Below, piece after piece: positions 7,728 through 17,501 of a stretch of 64,000 bases of DNA. Every line of letters begins with the position of its first letter. Position 1 is the stretch's first letter. Location of the stretch: assembly GCA_000431775.1 (NCBI GenBank), contig FR888227.1, positions 71,104 to 135,103 on the forward strand, written 5' to 3'. The notes beneath the pieces were generated by a model. The model was given only the letters and a program-made list of their open reading frames with translations, ran no database searches and was not told where the DNA came from. Both the position numbers and the translations under genes were made by a program. The stretch comes from Clostridium sp. CAG:413. Lineage in GTDB: Bacteria; Bacillota; Clostridia; Oscillospirales; Acutalibacteraceae.

Positions 7728-9560
7728 TTAACCTAAAAGTCCGTATTTTTCAAGCACTTTTGCAATTTTTTCTCCCTTGGGAATGACAGAAATGTCTTCT
7801 TTTGCTATTCCTTTTATCAAAAGAAGGGAAATCAGGTAGACAATAGCAGCCAGAGCGATGGCTATGAGCGCCGAGACCGTGCCCATATTGAGAATGCTCT
7901 TGGAGGTGTCGGCGGGGAAAATGCGGTTGAGCAGGCCGTTCGTCGCGTATGCGGTCACGCCGCAAAGGGCGGCGCAGATAAAGGGCTTGAGGAATACCGA
8001 CGACCAGCGCACATGTACCTTGGATATCCTGAGCAGCAACGCCATGTTGCAGGTGACGATTATGACGTAGAAGAGTATCGTGCCGACGACAGCGCCGTAG
8101 ATATTGAGCTTGGGATTACCAACAAGGATGAAATTGCAAAGAATCTTACAGACAGAAGCAACAACGACGGATTTGACGGGGATATCCGCCCTGCCGATAG
8201 CCTGGAGCATATTGGTGGTCGGGGTAGATATGGCGATTATGCCTGTGGCAAAGCCGTAAGCCGCCATTATCGGGGCGATAACCGAGATAGCGTCTGAGCT
8301 GGAGCCTCTGCCGTAGAGGATAGTCAGAATGGGGGTCGCAAGCGACGCCATACCGATGCCTGCGGGCAGCGCGATGAGCATACCGACTCTCAGGACTGTC
8401 TCAATGGTAGAGCGGGTAGCCTTTTTATTCTTAACGACCCATGCGGCGGCGAGGGCGGGCAATGCGCTCACGCCGAGCTGGATGGTTATGGTGGGCACGA
8501 GATTCTTGAAGTCAAGAGCCGAGCCGTAAGCGCCCCAGAAATATTTGACGACCTCGCCGACATCGGAGAGGTCGAGCCTTGAGAGCCTGACCGCTTCGTT
8601 TATCGCATCGGAGTGCATCTGAATGACAGTGTTGAAATCCTTATCAAGCGCAGTTCTAAGCCTCGCCTGAATGGTGACGGTATCTATAAGATTGGTTATA
8701 TTAAGTATAAGAGCGCTGATAACCATGGGGATGGCTATCTTTATCATTTCCTTTGCGATGACCTCGCCCTTGGGGGGCTTCGGCGAATTGACAAGCTGCA
8801 CTCTCTCGAAGCCGTCGCCCTTTATCTTATGGCACACCATAAGGAAAAGCAGGCTGGCTATCGAGCCGACGGTAACGCCGAGCACCGCGCCCGCGGCAGC
8901 CCACGGGACTATCACGCTGTTTGCCTCGGTGAGGCTCGTGACCTGATTGCCGAATACGGTGGCGCTGACATTGCCCGAGGCAGCCATACCCTTGGCGTAC
9001 TGGCTCGCGCCGACGGACATAACGGTCTTGGCAAGCAGCAGGCCGATCACGAGCTTGCCCAGAGCCTCAATGACCTGGGATATCGCGGTGGGGGTCATAT
9101 TCCTGAGGCCCTCATAGTAGCCTCTGTAAGCCGACATATAGCAGCAGAAAAGCACCGACGGGGCAACGCAGAGGATAGCGGGGATGCTCTTGAGACCCGC
9201 TACAAAATAGGCGTAGGGGTAGGCGACGATGAAGATTATCAGCGTGCCGACCGTGCCGACGATGAGGAAGATTCGCTTTGATACGTTGAAAACCGCTCGC
9301 GCGTCACGGTATTTGCTCAGCGCCACATTCTCCGCGACCATTCGGGAGACTGCGACGGGCAGACCCGCCATTGAGATTGCGAATATCGGGGTATATATCT
9401 CGTATGCCGACTGGAAATAACCTCTGCCGACCGTGCCGAGCATATCCGTCAGCGGCATTTTAAACAATGCGCCGATGACCTTGACGGAGACGACGGCGAC
9501 CATGAGTATCACCGCTCCGTTAAGGACCGACTGCTTTTTCTGGGAAGCCAATAGGCTCAC
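7728..9560 (-). CDS. MATE/MOP-superfamily flippase of the SpoVB/YabM (MurJ-like) group
   Basis: A 610-residue integral membrane protein with about 14 hydrophobic helices, of the polysaccharide-biosynthesis/SpoVB family that flips lipid-linked wall precursors or oligosaccharides. It starts with GTG at 9560, behind AGGATGAAGGAGA, 6 bases after the upstream kinase gene. It is longer than usual (about 520-550) because of an extra soluble loop around residues 300-350. Position next to mazG and the yab cluster equals Bacillus yabM, so a role in peptidoglycan during growth or sporulation is inferred; MurJ itself cannot be excluded. Confidence 0.85.
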   Translation of the reverse strand: MSLLASQKKQSVLNGAVILMVAVVSVKVIGALFKMPLTDMLGTVGRGYFQSAYEIYTPIFAISMAGLPVAVSRMVAENVALSKYRDARAVFNVSKRIFLIVGTVGTLIIFIVAYPYAYFVAGLKSIPAILCVAPSVLFCCYMSAYRGYYEGLRNMTPTAISQVIEALGKLVIGLLLAKTVMSVGASQYAKGMAASGNVSATVFGNQVTSLTEANSVIVPWAAAGAVLGVTVGSIASLLFLMVCHKIKGDGFERVQLVNSPKPPKGEVIAKEMIKIAIPMVISALILNITNLIDTVTIQARLRTALDKDFNTVIQMHSDAINEAVRLSRLDLSDVGEVVKYFWGAYGSALDFKNLVPTITIQLGVSALPALAAAWVVKNKKATRSTIETVLRVGMLIALPAGIGMASLATPILTILYGRGSSSDAISVIAPIMAAYGFATGIIAISTPTTNMLQAIGRADIPVKSVVVASVCKILCNFILVGNPKLNIYGAVVGTILFYVIIVTCNMALLLRISKVHVRWSSVFLKPFICAALCGVTAYATNGLLNRIFPADTSKSILNMGTVSALIAIALAAIVYLISLLLIKGIAKEDISVIPKGEKIAKVLEKYGLLG

Positions 9561-9566
9561 TCTCCT

Positions 9567-10484
9567 TCATCCTGTAAATTCCCGCAGGAGCGAATCCGAC
9601 GGGAGCAAAGAAGTATCTATATTCTTAAACAGCTTCAGCTTATTGATAAGCAATGCCGCTTTCTCACGAAATTCGGGCGCCTGCGCCGCCGAGAAAAGCT
9701 CGCAGGCTGTCTGAGCCATAAGACACGGCTCACAGGGGTGAAAGGAATCTATCCTCACATCCGCCAGCTCCTCAAACGGGAAGAGGAATCTGTCCTCCCC
9801 TCTTTTGACGCCGCTCCATATGCCGAAGGTGCGCTCGACGGGCATTGAGCGGAAGAGATGATCTCTCACCGTGCGGCGGATAAACCGCAGCTCACGCTTC
9901 GAGAGCAGCACACTGCCGTCATCCTCATAGACCCTTGACGACACGCTGACATATATCTTATATAAGCTGTCCCCGGGCAGCTCGTCTGTAATTATCGGAT
10001 TGAGCGCGTGCAGCCCCTCGATAACGATTATGTCGTTATCGTCAAGGGCTATATGCTTCGCACCGTCGCGCTTGACCCCGCTTGCGAAATCAAACACGGG
10101 CAGATCGCTCTCGCTCTGAGTCGCCAGCTCGCCGAGGCAGCGCCGCAGCAGCGGGATATCCAGCGCCTCGACGCTCTCATAATCCGGCTCGCCCTTGTCA
10201 TTGAGCGGGTACGGCTCGTCATGGGAGCGATAGAAATCATCGAGCGAGACGGAATACGCCCTGCCGCCCATACGTTCTATTTGAGCCGATATGAGCGAGG
10301 CTGTGGTGGTCTTGCCCGAGGACGACGGCCCCGCAAGCATAACTATCTTTTTGTCTATGTCATTAAAAACAATCTCCGCCGCCTCTTTCACACGGCTGCG
10401 GTAACGCTCCGCGCAGGAATCAACGAACTCCTGCGGCGCAAGCGCCATATTGTTGATATCGGAATAGGTCCACTTTGAATTCAT
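9567..10484 (-). CDS. Uridine kinase-like nucleoside kinase
   Basis: A 305-residue P-loop kinase of the uridine kinase/phosphoribulokinase family. Walker A GPSSSGKT is at 52-59, an SLDDFYRS substrate block follows, and IVIEGLHALNP gives the Walker B region. Many Clostridia have a longer version with an N-terminal TGS domain; here only about 45 residues precede the P-loop. The natural substrate (uridine, cytidine or another nucleoside) is not certain. It is packed between hemZ (22 bases) and the flippase (6 bases). Confidence 0.82.
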   Translation of the reverse strand: MNSKWTYSDINNMALAPQEFVDSCAERYRSRVKEAAEIVFNDIDKKIVMLAGPSSSGKTTTASLISAQIERMGGRAYSVSLDDFYRSHDEPYPLNDKGEPDYESVEALDIPLLRRCLGELATQSESDLPVFDFASGVKRDGAKHIALDDNDIIVIEGLHALNPIITDELPGDSLYKIYVSVSSRVYEDDGSVLLSKRELRFIRRTVRDHLFRSMPVERTFGIWSGVKRGEDRFLFPFEELADVRIDSFHPCEPCLMAQTACELFSAAQAPEFREKAALLINKLKLFKNIDTSLLPSDSLLREFTG

Positions 10485-10506
10485 GCTTTCATCACCCTCA
10501 TAAAAC

Positions 10507-11976
10507 TTAGTATGACAGATAAAAGCTCTTTATTCCGTTTTTTCGCTCCGTTATTTTATCGAAGCCCGATATATATTCATAAGGATATTTATAATTAAAT
10601 ATACGCTCGACCTTGGTGCCGCCCGGCTCGCAGAGCTTGGTAACTCCGCCCGCCCCCGCGGCAAGCACGGTGTGGCACTCCTCCATCATAAAGACATTGT
10701 AAAGCCCCTCTGTACCGCTCCTGCACCAGCCGACATTCTCAAGATTGCCGACGCACTTGCTCTGTCTATACATATAATAGGGGGAATATCCGCTGCAGTC
10801 AAGCTGTTTCCGGGCATATTCGAGCATTTTTTTTGCTTCGTTACCGTCCGAAACTCCCGCGCCGGAGGCATTAAGCTCCGACGAGCGCTTGAGAGCAAGG
10901 GTATGCACCGTGATATTCTCGGGCGAGAGCGCCACGGCGGTGTCGACGCTCGCGGTGAAATCCTCATAGCTTTCGCCGGGCAGACCCGCTATCAAATCCA
11001 TATTCACGCAGTCGAAATCGTAGGATTTGGCGAGATGATACGCCTTCACCGCCTGCTCGACGGTGTGATTTCTACCGATAAGCTCCAGTGTTTTTTGGTT
11101 GAAGGTCTGCGGGTTAATGCTTATCCTGCCGACGTTATGTATTCTAAGCGCCCTGAGCTTCTCGGGGGTGACGGTGTCGGGCCGCCCTATCTCGACGGTG
11201 TATTCCCTGAGCGTTGAGAGGTCGAAGCTGCTCTCGACCGAACAAAGCAAACGGTCAAGCTGCGGCGCTTCGAGCACACCTGGGGTGCCTCCACCGAAAT
11301 AAACGCTCTCGAGCCTCAAGCCAAGCTCGCGCGCGATGCCGCCGAGCTCACCCAGCTCGTCGGAGAGCTTCTCGAGATACTCCGGCAGCAACTTGCGGGC
11401 ATTTGAATTGGTTATCGAGTGCGACACAAAGGAGCAATAGCTGCACCTTGTGGGGCAAAACGGGATCGAGACATAGAGGCTGAAGGAATTCGGCCTTGAT
11501 GAGGCGACTATCTGCTCCTCCGCCTTCGCCACCGTGGCGGCAAGGCGAGCCTTCTCGGGGCTGACGAGCAGCCCTTTGGTGAAATAATCCATAGCACCCT
11601 GCTCGCCGAGCTGAGCGGTCAGGCGCAGCATGAGCTTTGAGGGGCGGACTCCCGTGAGCACTCCCCACGGCGGCGTATAGCCCGTCTCGGCGGACAGCAG
11701 CTCAAACATGAGCTGAGCTATACGCAGCTCGCATTTGTCACGCAGCTCATCCTCGGGCGCCGTGACTTTGTCGCCCGCCGAGCGCACACTGCCGTTTATC
11801 GAGGTTATCACCTCGACCCTCGCTCCCCCGTCCTCGGGGAAAAGGCGCGTCTCAACGGTCAGAGGGTCGTCGCCGCTGCCGTCGTATTTTATTTCTATCT
11901 TCTCATTCGGGTAATAGACCCTGCAGAGATTCTCGCATTCATAATGAAAATCGTGACCGAAGATCCTGAGTATCAA
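10507..11976 (-). CDS. hemZ: Coproporphyrinogen dehydrogenase HemZ (radical SAM)
   Basis: A 489-residue radical SAM protein of the HemZ family, an oxygen-independent coproporphyrinogen III oxidase relative. The cluster motif CPTRCSYC places cysteines at 174, 178 and 181, followed by the SAM-binding GGGTPG block. About 165 residues of N-terminal domain (with GVRPSK at 109-114) precede it, typical of HemZ rather than HemN/HemW. The true reaction in anaerobes lacking haem synthesis is unclear; no other haem gene is in the window. The start overlaps the MBL hydrolase stop by 4 bases, so the two are translationally coupled. Confidence 0.9.
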   Translation of the reverse strand: MILRIFGHDFHYECENLCRVYYPNEKIEIKYDGSGDDPLTVETRLFPEDGGARVEVITSINGSVRSAGDKVTAPEDELRDKCELRIAQLMFELLSAETGYTPPWGVLTGVRPSKLMLRLTAQLGEQGAMDYFTKGLLVSPEKARLAATVAKAEEQIVASSRPNSFSLYVSIPFCPTRCSYCSFVSHSITNSNARKLLPEYLEKLSDELGELGGIARELGLRLESVYFGGGTPGVLEAPQLDRLLCSVESSFDLSTLREYTVEIGRPDTVTPEKLRALRIHNVGRISINPQTFNQKTLELIGRNHTVEQAVKAYHLAKSYDFDCVNMDLIAGLPGESYEDFTASVDTAVALSPENITVHTLALKRSSELNASGAGVSDGNEAKKMLEYARKQLDCSGYSPYYMYRQSKCVGNLENVGWCRSGTEGLYNVFMMEECHTVLAAGAGGVTKLCEPGGTKVERIFNYKYPYEYISGFDKITERKNGIKSFYLSY

Positions 11977-12620
11977 TTCTTATTCATCCTTCGTATCCAG
12001 TGATTGCTGACCCTTTCGGAGTCAAGCGTGGTCTCACGGTTATGACCGGGATAGACCCTGTAATCGCCGTCAAGGGCGATGATTCGGCGTATTGAGGACT
12101 GCATATCCTCCGCACTGCCGCCGAGCAGATCCGTCCTGCCGACCGTCCTGCAAAACAGCGTGTCGCCGCTGAACATTACACGGTCGTTCACAAAGAGGTA
12201 GCAGACGCTGCCGGGCGTGTGACCGGGGGTGTGCATCACTCTGATGACGGTATCGCCGAGCCTCAGCTCATCGCCGTCCTTCAGCAGCACATCGGCATGG
12301 ACGGGCTGCTGCGCCATGGGCATTGCGCCCCTTGCAAGGCTGCGCTCGTCATTATAAAGGCATTCGGCGTCCTTCTCGTGGATGCAGACCTCGGCGCCCG
12401 TCGCCTCCTTGAGGCCGTAAACGCCCATGATATGGTCAAAATGCCCGTGGGTGAGCAGAATATATTTGACCTTGATGCCCTCGTGCTCTTTAAGAGCGGC
12501 GGGCAGGCACTCGGCATAGAAGCCCGGGTCGATGACCGCGGCTTCGCCGCTCAGCTCGTCGATAACAAGGTAGCAATTCGCAAAAATCTCATGCTCCAGC
12601 TTTATCTTTTCTATCTTCAT
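11973..12620 (-). CDS. MBL-fold metallo-hydrolase (glyoxalase II-like, YqgX type)
   Basis: A 215-residue metallo-beta-lactamase-fold hydrolase. The dinuclear metal site is shown by THGHFDH (57-63), HTPGHTPGS near 131 and a late YPGHNRETT. The size and pattern fit the short glyoxalase II / YqgX hydrolases that cleave thioesters such as S-lactoyl thiols, though many family members have other or unknown substrates. It lies in the same place between dtd and hemZ in related Clostridia (general knowledge). Confidence 0.88.
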   Translation of the reverse strand: MKIEKIKLEHEIFANCYLVIDELSGEAAVIDPGFYAECLPAALKEHEGIKVKYILLTHGHFDHIMGVYGLKEATGAEVCIHEKDAECLYNDERSLARGAMPMAQQPVHADVLLKDGDELRLGDTVIRVMHTPGHTPGSVCYLFVNDRVMFSGDTLFCRTVGRTDLLGGSAEDMQSSIRRIIALDGDYRVYPGHNRETTLDSERVSNHWIRRMNKN

Positions 12621-12623
12621 GCG

Positions 12624-13085
12624 TTATCCTCTTTTCTCCCATATATCGGTATCCATGACTATCGTAACGGGGCCGTCATTATCAATGGAGACAAGCATAT
12701 CGGCCGCAAAAACCCCTGTCTCCACCTTTTTGACCCCCGCTTCTCTCAGATGCTCGCAGAATGCGAGATAGAGCCTGTCCGCCTCCTCGGGCGGGGCGGA
12801 GTCGGTAAACGACGGGCGGTTGCCCTTCTTGATATCGGCGCAAAGTGTGAACTGCGAGATGACGAGTATCTCGCCCCCGATATCGAGGACGCTTTTATTC
12901 ATCTTGCCGTTCTCATCCTCAAACACGCGCAGCTTCGATATCTTAGCCGCAAGGAGCTGCGCCTCGGCGTCGGTATCGCCCTGCATAACGCCAATCAGCA
13001 CGTTGAATCCCTGACCTGCGCTGCCTTTAAGCTCGCCGCCGACGGTAACGCTCGTGCGCTTAACTCTCTGAACTACCGCTCTCAT
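12624..13085 (-). CDS. dtd: D-aminoacyl-tRNA deacylase
   Basis: A 153-residue DTD. It carries the two motifs that build the chirality-checking site across the dimer: ISQFTL and the Gly-cisPro motif in NDGPVTIVM. It hydrolyses D-aminoacyl-tRNAs (and glycyl-tRNA-Ala) to protect translation. A clear GGAGGT ribosome site precedes the ATG at 13085. Placement directly after relA is conserved in Firmicutes. Confidence 0.96.
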   Translation of the reverse strand: MRAVVQRVKRTSVTVGGELKGSAGQGFNVLIGVMQGDTDAEAQLLAAKISKLRVFEDENGKMNKSVLDIGGEILVISQFTLCADIKKGNRPSFTDSAPPEEADRLYLAFCEHLREAGVKKVETGVFAADMLVSIDNDGPVTIVMDTDIWEKRG

Positions 13086-13103
13086 CGCTTTTACCTCCGT
13101 TTA

Positions 13104-15314
13104 TCAGACACCCGTTCTCTCAACGCTGAGCACGCCAGAGATCTTGGAGAGCTTCGCCGTCAGAGAATTCAGATGCTCAACGCCGTTGACCGAGACGGTC
13201 AGCATTATCGAAGTCCTGCCGTCCTTGGTGTTGCGGGTGCTGATATCGTTAATCATAATGTGCATATTCGCAAGCAGGCTCGACACATCGGCGAACAAGC
13301 CTATGCGGTTAAGGCAGGATATCTGTAGGGTACACTTGAAATCCTCCCTGATATTGGTATCCCAATAAGCGACGACCCATCTGTCCGGCTCGCCCGCCTT
13401 GGAGATATCCGCGGGCACATTCGGGCAGTTCCTTGTGTGGATCGACACGCCGTGACCCCTCGTGATGAAGCCGATTATATTATCGCCCGGCAGAGGGTTG
13501 CAGCAGCGGGAGAATTTGATAAGGCAGTTATCTATCCCCTCGACCACGACGCCCTCGGTGCTCTTGGTGCGTTTCTTGAATGGCGCTATGTTGATGACAG
13601 GCTCCTCAGCCTTTGTCATCTTGACATAGTCCTCTTTTATCTTAGGCATCATGTGCATGAGCGAAATGCCGCCGTAACCTATCGCGGCGTAGAAATCCTC
13701 GATGCTCTTGCAATGCTGCCTTTCGGCTATCTTCTTAATGAATTCGGTATACTCAGGCTCGGCAAGGCGGATGAAATTGCGCTTGAATTCCTTCTCGACC
13801 TCGGCTTTACCCTCTGCGATATTCTCATCCCTGCGCTCTTTTTTATACCACTGCCTTATCTTCGCCCTCGCCTGACTGGTCTTGACAATATTGAGCCAAT
13901 CCCTGCTGGGGCCTTTACCCGGCTGAGACGATGTAAGCACCTCGACTATCTCGCCCGTTTTGACCTGATAATCGAGCGGCACTATCCTGCCGTCCACCTT
14001 CGCGCCTATCATCTTGTTGCCGACGGCGGAGTGAATGGCATATGCAAAGTCGATGACCGTCGCGCCCATGGGCAGGTTGAACACGTCGCCTTTTGGCGTG
14101 AACACAAATACTTCCTCGGGCACAAGGTCGCTCTTGATGGTCGAGACAAGATCCTCGACATCCTCGCTGTCGCTCTGATTCTCAAGCAGCTGCCTTATCC
14201 ACGCAAGGCGCTCCTCGAATTTGACCGTGCCGTTGATGCCGAGCTTATATTTCCAGTGCGCCGCGATACCGTATTCCGCCGTGTGGTGCATCTCCCAAGT
14301 CCTTATCTGCACCTCAAAGGGGATGCCCTCCTTGCCAAGGACTGTGGTGTGGAGCGACTGATACATATTCGGCTTCGGGGTGGATATATAATCCTTGAAT
14401 CTGCCCGGAATGGGCTTAAACATATCGTGGATAACTCCGAGGCAGTTATAGCAGTCGATAACGGAATCGACTATTATCCTGACGGCATAAATATCGTAAA
14501 TCTCATCAAAATTCTTATTTTGCATATACATCTTTCTGTATATGCCGTGGACGGATTTAATCCTTCCGCTGACCTGAGCGCCGGAGACAACGGTCTTGAT
14601 GCGCTCCTCTATCCTCGCCTTGATATCGGCGAGAAATTCGTTCCTCGACTTACTCTGCTGCTCGAGCGCCTTGCCTATATCGTTGTAGGCGACGGGGTCA
14701 AGGTAGCTTATCGAGAGATCCTCCAGCTCCTCCTTGATGGGTCTGATACCGAGTCGGTGAGCTATCGGGGCATAAATTTCGATAGTCTCGAGCGCTATAT
14801 CGCGCCTGCGCTGCTCGGGCTTATACATGAGGGTACGCATATTGTGGAGCCTGTCGGCGAGCTTGATGATGATGACCCTGATATCGCGCGACATGGCTAT
14901 GAGCATCTTGCGGATATTCTCCGCCTGCTGCTCCTCCTTGGTCTGGAGCGGCACCCTGCCTATCTTGGTAACGCCGTCGACAAGCTCGGCGACCGTATCG
15001 CCGAATTCCTTCTTTATCTCGTCGTTGGTAAGATCCGTATCCTCGACCGTGTCGTGCAGCATAGCCGCGATTATCGAAGCGTCGTCCATGCCGAGGCGCG
15101 CGAGTATAAGTGCAACGCTCAGCGGGTGCATTATATAAGGCTCGCCGGAGAGCCGCTTCTGCCCCTCATGGACTTTGGCGGCCAATTCGTAAGCCTTTTT
15201 GACGTTTGCTATCTCCTCCTCGGTGTAGCTCTTGCCGATTATCTCGGTCAGCTTCGCCAAGCCCTCCTCCGGCGTGGAGAAAACATCCGCTTTTTCTTTA
15301 CTGTAGTCTTTCAT
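13104..15314 (-). CDS. rel: Bifunctional (p)ppGpp synthetase/hydrolase RelA/SpoT
   Basis: A 736-residue long RSH enzyme. The order is an HD hydrolase domain (about 40-190, with H63, HD at 87-88 and KLADRLHNMRTL), then the synthetase domain (about 230-350, FDEIYDIYAVRIIVD, TPKPNMYQSLHT). A TGS domain (about 395-455, FTPKGDVFNLPMGATVIDFA), the zinc-finger-type region with CCNPLPGD, and a C-terminal ACT domain complete it. Both hydrolase and synthetase residues appear intact, so it should be the main stringent-response enzyme. It lies between recJ (12 bases) and dtd (18 bases). Confidence 0.97.
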   Translation of the reverse strand: MKDYSKEKADVFSTPEEGLAKLTEIIGKSYTEEEIANVKKAYELAAKVHEGQKRLSGEPYIMHPLSVALILARLGMDDASIIAAMLHDTVEDTDLTNDEIKKEFGDTVAELVDGVTKIGRVPLQTKEEQQAENIRKMLIAMSRDIRVIIIKLADRLHNMRTLMYKPEQRRRDIALETIEIYAPIAHRLGIRPIKEELEDLSISYLDPVAYNDIGKALEQQSKSRNEFLADIKARIEERIKTVVSGAQVSGRIKSVHGIYRKMYMQNKNFDEIYDIYAVRIIVDSVIDCYNCLGVIHDMFKPIPGRFKDYISTPKPNMYQSLHTTVLGKEGIPFEVQIRTWEMHHTAEYGIAAHWKYKLGINGTVKFEERLAWIRQLLENQSDSEDVEDLVSTIKSDLVPEEVFVFTPKGDVFNLPMGATVIDFAYAIHSAVGNKMIGAKVDGRIVPLDYQVKTGEIVEVLTSSQPGKGPSRDWLNIVKTSQARAKIRQWYKKERRDENIAEGKAEVEKEFKRNFIRLAEPEYTEFIKKIAERQHCKSIEDFYAAIGYGGISLMHMMPKIKEDYVKMTKAEEPVINIAPFKKRTKSTEGVVVEGIDNCLIKFSRCCNPLPGDNIIGFITRGHGVSIHTRNCPNVPADISKAGEPDRWVVAYWDTNIREDFKCTLQISCLNRIGLFADVSSLLANMHIMINDISTRNTKDGRTSIMLTVSVNGVEHLNSLTAKLSKISGVLSVERTGV

Positions 15315-15326
15315 ATTGCCTCCGTG

Positions 15327-17363
15327 TCAAATAAAGCTCCTTATCCGCCTAAGGATCGCGGAATCCTCGAGATTGACCTTTTGCGAGACCTGCGGAACGC
15401 TTACGGTATTGTATTCGTCCGCCGTCAGCACGCCCATCTCGAGCATGATATCGACCGTCGCCGATATCGCGGCGAGCCTCTCGCCGTCGTCGCCCAGCCG
15501 AGAGCACAGCGCCTCGCAATATTTATCTCTGAGCGGCTTTGCTTTTATACTCCTGAACACCTCGACCTCAAGCGCGCGGTCGGGCAGCAGGCGCTTTGCC
15601 TCCTCGCTGCCGATATGTTCGCCTCTTGAGAACCGCTCAAAGAGCGATATTGCCGAGAGCACTTTATCTTCATCCGTCGCCGAGGGTCTGATACCCCTGA
15701 CAATGACGGAAACTCTTGTTTCTCCGTTATAAACATTCCTGTCGAGGTTGACCGCCAGATCGACGGTGTCGCCCTTGTCGAACGGGAAGCGTTTATCCTG
15801 CATTCCGAAATATACGACCCCCGTACGGGCGCCGTTCTTTGAGACGCTCATTCTGATATGCTTGCCGTCGGAGACGGAAGCTATATCGTCTATCCTGACG
15901 TCGAAAAGCCCGAAGCACGGCTGCGGGTTGCCCGCGCCGAACGGCTCAAGCAGGCTCAGCGACGAAAGCATATCAAGGCTTATGGAAGCCGGCTGAATTC
16001 GGCAGTCGATGCGCTGCACTGCAAACGGCATCTCTTTGTCGGCGGCGTATTCGTTGATGCGCCGTCTGAATTCGTCTATATTCTCCGAGCGAAGCCCCAC
16101 GCCCGCCGCGAGGGTATGCCCGCCGAAATGCTCAAGGCAGTCCGAGACGCTCTCTATCGCGTCGTAGATCGAGAAGCCCTCTATGCTGCGGCACGAGCCC
16201 TTGGCGTTCTCGCCGTCCCGCGAGATAACGACCGAAGGTCTGCCGTAGCGCTCGGTTATCCTCGCCGCAACTATGCCGACAACGCCCTGATGCCAGCCCT
16301 CGCCGTCAACGACGATTATCTTGCCGTCCCTTACGGCGGGGTTGCTCTCGATAGCTGCGGCGGCCTGGGCGAATATCTCCGTCTCTGTCCTCTGGCGCTG
16401 AATATTGAGCTGATTTATCTCCTCGGCAAGCAGCTGCGCCGAATCATCATCGTCGCAAAGGAGCAGGTCGAGCGCCTTGTGCGCCGTGCCCATCCTGCCG
16501 GCGGCGTTTATCCTCGGGCATATTGTAAAAGCGGCTGAGGAAGCGGTAAAGGGCTTGTCTGCGCAGCCCGCAGCCTCCGCAAGGGCGGATATGCCGGGTC
16601 TCGGCTCCTCATTCATCATCCTTAGCCCGCGGCGCACCATTATGCGGTTCTCGCCCGTGAGGGTCACGACATCGCCGATAGTGCCGAGAGCAACAAGATC
16701 GCCGTACTCCGCAAGCAGCATATCCTCCTCCGCACCCTCAAGGGCGCAAACGAGCTTGAACGCCACGCCGACGCCCGCCATTTCTTTGAAGCCGCTCGGG
16801 CAGTCGGGGCGGTGAGGATCAACGACGGCATCAGCCTCGGGCAGCTCATCGCCGACCTTGTGGTGGTCGGTAATGACGAGCGAAACGCCGAGCTCCTTGG
16901 CTCTGGCGGCCTCCTTAACGGCAGAAACGCCGTTATCGACCGTCACTATCAGCTTGACTCCGCTCTCGGCAAGCTGCTCGACGGCGGCGATATTCAGCCC
17001 GTAGCCCTCGGTGAGCCTGTCGGGCACATATCTTATCACATTCGCTCCCCTCGCCTCGAGATATGAGTAGAGCAGAGCGGTTGCGGTAACGCCGTCCGCG
17101 TCGTAATCGCCGAAAACGCAGATAAGCTCAAAATCGTCTATCGCCCGATTTATCCTCTCGGCGGCAAGATCCATATCCTTTATCGAAAACGGGTCGAGCG
17201 ACAAGGGGGCGTCGGGGTCAAAGAATTCATCTATCGAATTTATATCGTCAAAGCCTCTGGAGGTAACGAGAAGGGCGGCAAGGGGGTCTATGCTAAGCTC
17301 CTGTGCCGTTGAAGCGGCGAGATCCTTGTTGGTTTTCGCCACCACCCACTTCTTTCTTCTCAT
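15327..17363 (-). CDS. recJ: Single-stranded-DNA-specific exonuclease RecJ
   Basis: A 5'-3' ssDNA exonuclease of the DHH phosphoesterase superfamily, used in mismatch and recombinational repair. Motifs include DYDADG at about 86-91, the TDHH block at about 165-168, and the DHHA1 part with GGHTLAAG near 420. An OB-fold follows, then a C-terminal extension of about 100 residues. The ATG at 17363 (678 residues) is chosen; a TTG six bases upstream also follows the AAAGGA site. It is the first gene of a long operon led by a good promoter. Confidence 0.95.
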   Translation of the reverse strand: MRRKKWVVAKTNKDLAASTAQELSIDPLAALLVTSRGFDDINSIDEFFDPDAPLSLDPFSIKDMDLAAERINRAIDDFELICVFGDYDADGVTATALLYSYLEARGANVIRYVPDRLTEGYGLNIAAVEQLAESGVKLIVTVDNGVSAVKEAARAKELGVSLVITDHHKVGDELPEADAVVDPHRPDCPSGFKEMAGVGVAFKLVCALEGAEEDMLLAEYGDLVALGTIGDVVTLTGENRIMVRRGLRMMNEEPRPGISALAEAAGCADKPFTASSAAFTICPRINAAGRMGTAHKALDLLLCDDDDSAQLLAEEINQLNIQRQRTETEIFAQAAAAIESNPAVRDGKIIVVDGEGWHQGVVGIVAARITERYGRPSVVISRDGENAKGSCRSIEGFSIYDAIESVSDCLEHFGGHTLAAGVGLRSENIDEFRRRINEYAADKEMPFAVQRIDCRIQPASISLDMLSSLSLLEPFGAGNPQPCFGLFDVRIDDIASVSDGKHIRMSVSKNGARTGVVYFGMQDKRFPFDKGDTVDLAVNLDRNVYNGETRVSVIVRGIRPSATDEDKVLSAISLFERFSRGEHIGSEEAKRLLPDRALEVEVFRSIKAKPLRDKYCEALCSRLGDDGERLAAISATVDIMLEMGVLTADEYNTVSVPQVSQKVNLEDSAILRRIRSFI

Positions 17364-17389
17364 CAGCAATCATTCCTTTCAACTGAAAG

Positions 17390-17418
17390 ATTATAGCACT
17401 ATTTATTTGATTTTTCAA
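17390..17418 (-). promoter_or_regulatory. recJ-rel operon promoter
   Basis: On the minus strand TTGAAA (17413-17418) and TATAAT (17390-17395) are separated by exactly 17 bases, about 20-27 bases before the recJ start codon. This fits a vegetative promoter driving recJ, rel, dtd and the genes behind them. Confidence 0.75.
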
Positions 17419-17501
17419 GAATTTTATATATTTTAACCCTATTATTGCATATTTGCTGCGGTACGCGGTGCAAAATACGGTTATGAAAGGAGGGCGGCGC
17501 T

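Noticed and set aside
13437-15629. A 730-codon open frame on the plus strand opposite rel
   Set aside because: It is an exact antisense shadow of the conserved rel gene, has no family features, and arises from GC-rich codon bias.
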